In this document: positions 60,347 through 64,000 of the stretch, piece after piece
Layout of the letters: every line of letters starts with the position of its first letter
Numbering within the stretch: the first letter of the stretch is position 1
From: Amyloporia xantha
Lineage: Eukaryota > Basidiomycota > Agaricomycetes > Polyporales > Adustoporiaceae
DNA: 64,000 nt
Direction: 5' to 3'
Assembly: GCA_036971615.1 (NCBI GenBank)
Contig: JAYKKR010000001.1
Location: 4,464,001-4,528,000 of the forward strand
Notes under the pieces: generated by a model
Told to the model about the DNA's origin: nothing
What the model saw: only the letters and a program-made list of their open reading frames with translations
The model's database searches: none
Program-made: the position numbers and the translations under genes

Positions 60347-63300
60347 TCTTCCTGAGATAAGATCCGTGTCCACAGAAATGAATGTGTGTCTGTTGTGCAA
60401 TACTAACTTCACGCTGCTTAGTTCCGATCTACACTCCACTAACGAGCTGAGAGATCGTCTCACATTGTGCAGTGTTACCGTTGTCACTCGTGTGTCACGG
60501 GTTGCCTTGGGGGCGTGACACTTGCGTGACAATCCTTATCAGGCGGTTGTATCCTCGAGCTGTCGCCGAATTGCAAAGTCGGGGCCTGGCTAGTGACTAT
60601 CCTGACTGCTCTCGACATCTTCCACGCACAACATGACAGCGCGAAGGAGACTCCCAGGGACATCAACCTGATAACTTCGCGACAGGCACACCATTCGGTC
60701 CGATTGAATCATTCAACCACTCATCATGTGAGTTATTCCTTCTTCGATGTCGAATTTTACCGCTGCTCCCAATCTCTGTTTCCTGAGTGCTAGACTAGCG
60801 CGGCAATTATATGAATTCGATCGTCTAGTCTTTTTCAAATATTGTGCACAAGGTATCCCAGGAATGGGATTTGTTGCTGGACGCTTATGTCTGAGATGTA
60901 CTTGTCCCAATGTGCGATCAAATGCGTAGAAATGGCCTCACATTCTCACTGCAACCTGTCGACTCTCCACGTTGGTATCTAAACGAGCTTCGCCGCCCTC
61001 GTTCCTTCTCACGTTGCACACTCGGCTGAGCTCCTCTCTTGCAGAAGCTGACATCGATTGGATTCACTGTTAAACAATCGGGCTTCATTCGGAGACCGTC
61101 ACCGAGATCTACTACTTGATCTCGAATGACAGGATTCTATGGTTAGTGGGAGTGTATATTTCCATCAACCCTTCTGCACAATGCCTCGTGAAGTATGGGC
61201 ATGACTAGTGTTGCTCAAGCTCCACAACATGCGCTGGGAGGCGATTTTGAAGCGTTGAGATTGGACACAAGATTGTTCGGCGGCGTTCTTCATACACGAG
61301 AAATAGCGTGTGTTTTGCCTCGAGTACCTGAAACAAGACACATTCAGGTGAGTTCGATTCCTCGAATTCCTGGGGCGTGTGTACCCTTTGCACGTCAGCA
61401 CCAGACCACACTGTGCGTCAATGGCCACAAGGCCTGAGTCGGCGTTCCAGTGTTCCATCTCAAAAATGAACTCTGTTCCGCTGTTGTTTCCGACCTGTGA
61501 AGAAATCATCAGCGTATGACAAGGCCTTCCTAGGCCAGCATCTGTCATGTGCAGACGTGAACGCTGCCGAAGTGGAGATTAGGAAGCTCTCGGCCTCCTG
61601 TCGAGAATCCACCACGACGCTCTGGCCTTTTCTATCTGGTCAAGAACTGACCGAAGAGATCGCGGCATCAGTCGTATGCAGCGCGCACACGGCGGATGTC
61701 GACTAATCCGCAACCATGTCAGGACAACGCCGTCAAGCTGTGGCTCCGTATGCGACAGTTATGGTTGGTCCAACGTTGTTCGGGTTGATCATTCTAGCCG
61801 CTTTGATGCTCAGGGTCTACCGACCACCTTCGAATCTAGAAAGCCCCACTGTTCGAACCGTTGTCTCGAAGTCTACCCTGTCCGATCCAGAGACCAGGTT
61901 AGAGGCGTGTCTCCAAGTCACGCGTGATGCTCCTGCCTAATCTTCGATAGATAGGCGATGGAGCACCTCATGACTGACTAGGCATCGACTTATGACCACG
62001 AGGCTCTCAGGAGTTTCCTGAGACGCACAAGTACCGATACCCGGATGATCAAAGCATTGGGGACATGCAACATCACATGCTGAAGGGCACGTCATTTTGT
62101 CTACAGCCTATGTGGAACAGACGCGTTAATGGTTTCTTAGATTTTGATAATCCTCAGAAAATCCAGCTAATGTTCTTCTGAATCCATTTACGCAGTTCCC
62201 ACTCCAGCTTCCTAGACAGAGGGCTCGGCACGAAACGTTACGACAATCATTTGCTGTGTCCATGTCTGTGATTACAATGGACATTTGATAACATTTCAAG
62301 ACCCTGCGCAAGCCGATCCTCAGACAAGGGAAGCGTCCCACTATCGCTGGACATCTTTTATCGATCCCTCGTGCCTGGGTGCGTGAGTAGCGGGAGGGCT
62401 CTTGGGGAGTGGGCGACCAGCTGTCGTCATCGATCATCGACACGGGACTGAACCTTCCTCACATGCGCGTTTCTTGCGAAATCACGATTCGCAACATTGC
62501 CGTTATTCGCTGCGCTGCGCTCTCACTTCTCAGGCGAAACGCTAGGCACCCAACAAATGGGCGTTACTGGGGTCAAGTGACTGCGGCGATTGTAAAACGC
62601 AGAGCCGCATGGCTCTCAGTGGGGCTTATCTTACCCCCTCCTGCCCTTGACAATGATTTGGTTAGCTATAGAGGGTCGTCTCTCGTCACGAGCACCAGAA
62701 TCAACCGCTGTAGAAGTGGACGTTTGCGGCATGGTCCATAGCCACACGGCCGAGGTTGCAGTTTTTAACTTCCAAAATGTTCAGACGACGCTTTGGGTGT
62801 GACTAGCGGTCGTCATATTTCACCGTCGTGCGTAAAAATATTACCATTCTTCCTTCTGTGAGAATAACGACATCTTCCAGAACTGGCAGTTCGGAATTAC
62901 CCGCGGAGACCGTCAGCGGTAGACGTTCGGGCGGGAGATGTATGTCTGCTTGTGCATTAGTAGTCAGCGAAACACCCTATATTGCGAGTATAGCGACGCA
63001 ATGTGCCCGTGCAAGAAGCGCGGGCATAGTCTATTGGCATTATCGAAAGGGCTCTTCCTAGAGCACCGGGTGAGAACATGTAGCTTGATCACCTCTCTAC
63101 AGGATGTAGTAACATTGTCCCACCGTACTGGTAAGTCATATAAGGGGAACGATGCTGCCGAATTTGGCTGGTCCGGCATCCTGTTCCAAGTGGTGGGAGC
63201 ATATCATCGACCTGTCTGGGGATGGCGGCTAGATATAAGTCATGTCACATACAGGATCAATTTACGACACTGTACGTGGCTCAGCGAAGATGTTTTTCAG

Positions 63301-64000
63301 TAATGTCACATGTCTTCACGTCCATAGGCCTCAATACCCGAATGTCACCACTGTCGGGATGTCACCGGCCAAGGTGTTCCAAGGCGTTAACCTGAACCTG
63401 CCGTTTGCGGAGATTGTACTTTCCCGGTAGACTTCCGCGAATGCCTTCCTTCTCCGCCGCACAGTCCCACGGCGAACCTTTTCTTCGCAAGTCATTCTGA
63501 CCCTGAAATGCGGATCGTCATCGCTGCCTGAATTGGCGGTGGTTCGGTCTCTGCTACCAGCCTCTCGTTCGAATTTCTACGTCTTATCTTTTCATGGTAA
63601 CAAATATGGCCAGGAGCGATGTTTGCAGCGGCAACCTCATAATTCGGCGGGATGCACAAAGGGTAGCAGGATACCTCCGCACATTGCGGATTAATTTGGC
63701 TGGCTGGGTTCATGCTAGTATGTCAGGAGACTCCATAGTTCTCTTGGGCGCTGCAACGCGGAGGAAGAAACGCTGTCGTGACTAACCGAATTCGGGATCG
63801 GCTAGCCTAGACAAATCAAAAAAGGCAAACCCGGGGCAGATCCGGCACCTTTCGAGTATTATGCTGTCGCTGGGCAATCCACCTGCGTCCACAAGCTCTT
63901 ATTGACCCAGCGTGCCTGTCCGTCCGGCCGTCCCAAGACAGAACATCAGCATGCCTGGTTCTTCGGCATGGGGTATCCCCTTGACGCACAAGTACCCTCT
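60347..64000. other. 3.6-kb right end without a recognisable gene
   Basis: Only short ORFs are seen. The most protein-like are 61716-61940 (+; a 74-residue protein with one membrane segment) and pieces on the minus strand at about 61165-61548 (NNSGTEFIFEMEHWNADSGL). None matches a family I know, and the exon structure cannot be settled. A B-box-like AGTTCGATTCC near 61352 has no tRNA fold around it. Confidence 0.35.

Noticed and set aside
61345..61365. Second tRNA suggested by AGTTCGATTCC
   Set aside because: No acceptor or anticodon stem can be formed around it.

Overview
This window reads as nuclear DNA of an agaricomycete fungus (Basidiomycota), most likely a polypore-type species. Genes are dense, on both strands, and broken by many short introns (mostly 50-70 nt, GT-AG with CTAAC/CTGAC-like branch points). 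Every recognisable gene is a typical fungal nuclear gene. There is no operon structure, and no sign of bacterial, organellar or viral origin. All exon coordinates below were worked out by hand from splice signals, reading phase and protein-family conservation.

Left part (1-21.4 kb), housekeeping: a small TOM6-like mitochondrial import subunit; a mitochondrial DEAD-box helicase (MRH4-like); a tandem pair of PPOX-family flavoprotein genes with identical exon structure; a GPI-anchored fasciclin (FAS1) protein; the spliceosomal protein MFAP1, whose C-terminal tail is out of frame; a 23-exon poly(ADP-ribose) polymerase; the proteasome chaperone UMP1; the mannosyltransferase ALG1; and the Fe-S scaffold NFU1.

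Middle part (21.8-34.3 kb), the accessory zone: three intact paralogous two-finger zinc-binding proteins (A, B, C) arranged head to tail on the minus strand, with a conserved promoter module. About 4.5 kb beyond them lie three degraded, partly mosaic copies (D, E, F). Two ordinary genes, HEM3 and a UBE2W-type E2 enzyme, sit between the intact and the decayed copies. A Tc1/mariner-like MITE lies between B and C. This lineage-specific family, with no function I can name, is the best candidate for something undescribed.

Right part (34.3-64 kb): a GC-rich palindromic repeat island, a degenerate CK1-like kinase pseudogene, a copper-fist transcription factor, a 12-exon ABC half-transporter, the 21-exon spliceosomal helicase PRP16, the GID-complex SPRY/LisH/CTLH/CRA protein (GID1/VID30), a GDT1/TMEM165 cation transporter, an intron-containing tRNA-Asp(GTC) and a uridine-phosphorylase-like gene with a 3' frameshift. 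From about 60.4 kb to the end I recognise no gene.

Recurrent gene-structure features are micro-exons of 7-29 nt (PARP, UBE2W, HEM3), start-codon-only first exons (UMP1 and the copper-fist gene) and at least four inferred GC-AG introns. The main reader-relevant defects are the shifted MFAP1 tail, the frameshift in the uridine phosphorylase gene, and the D/E/F and kinase pseudogenes.
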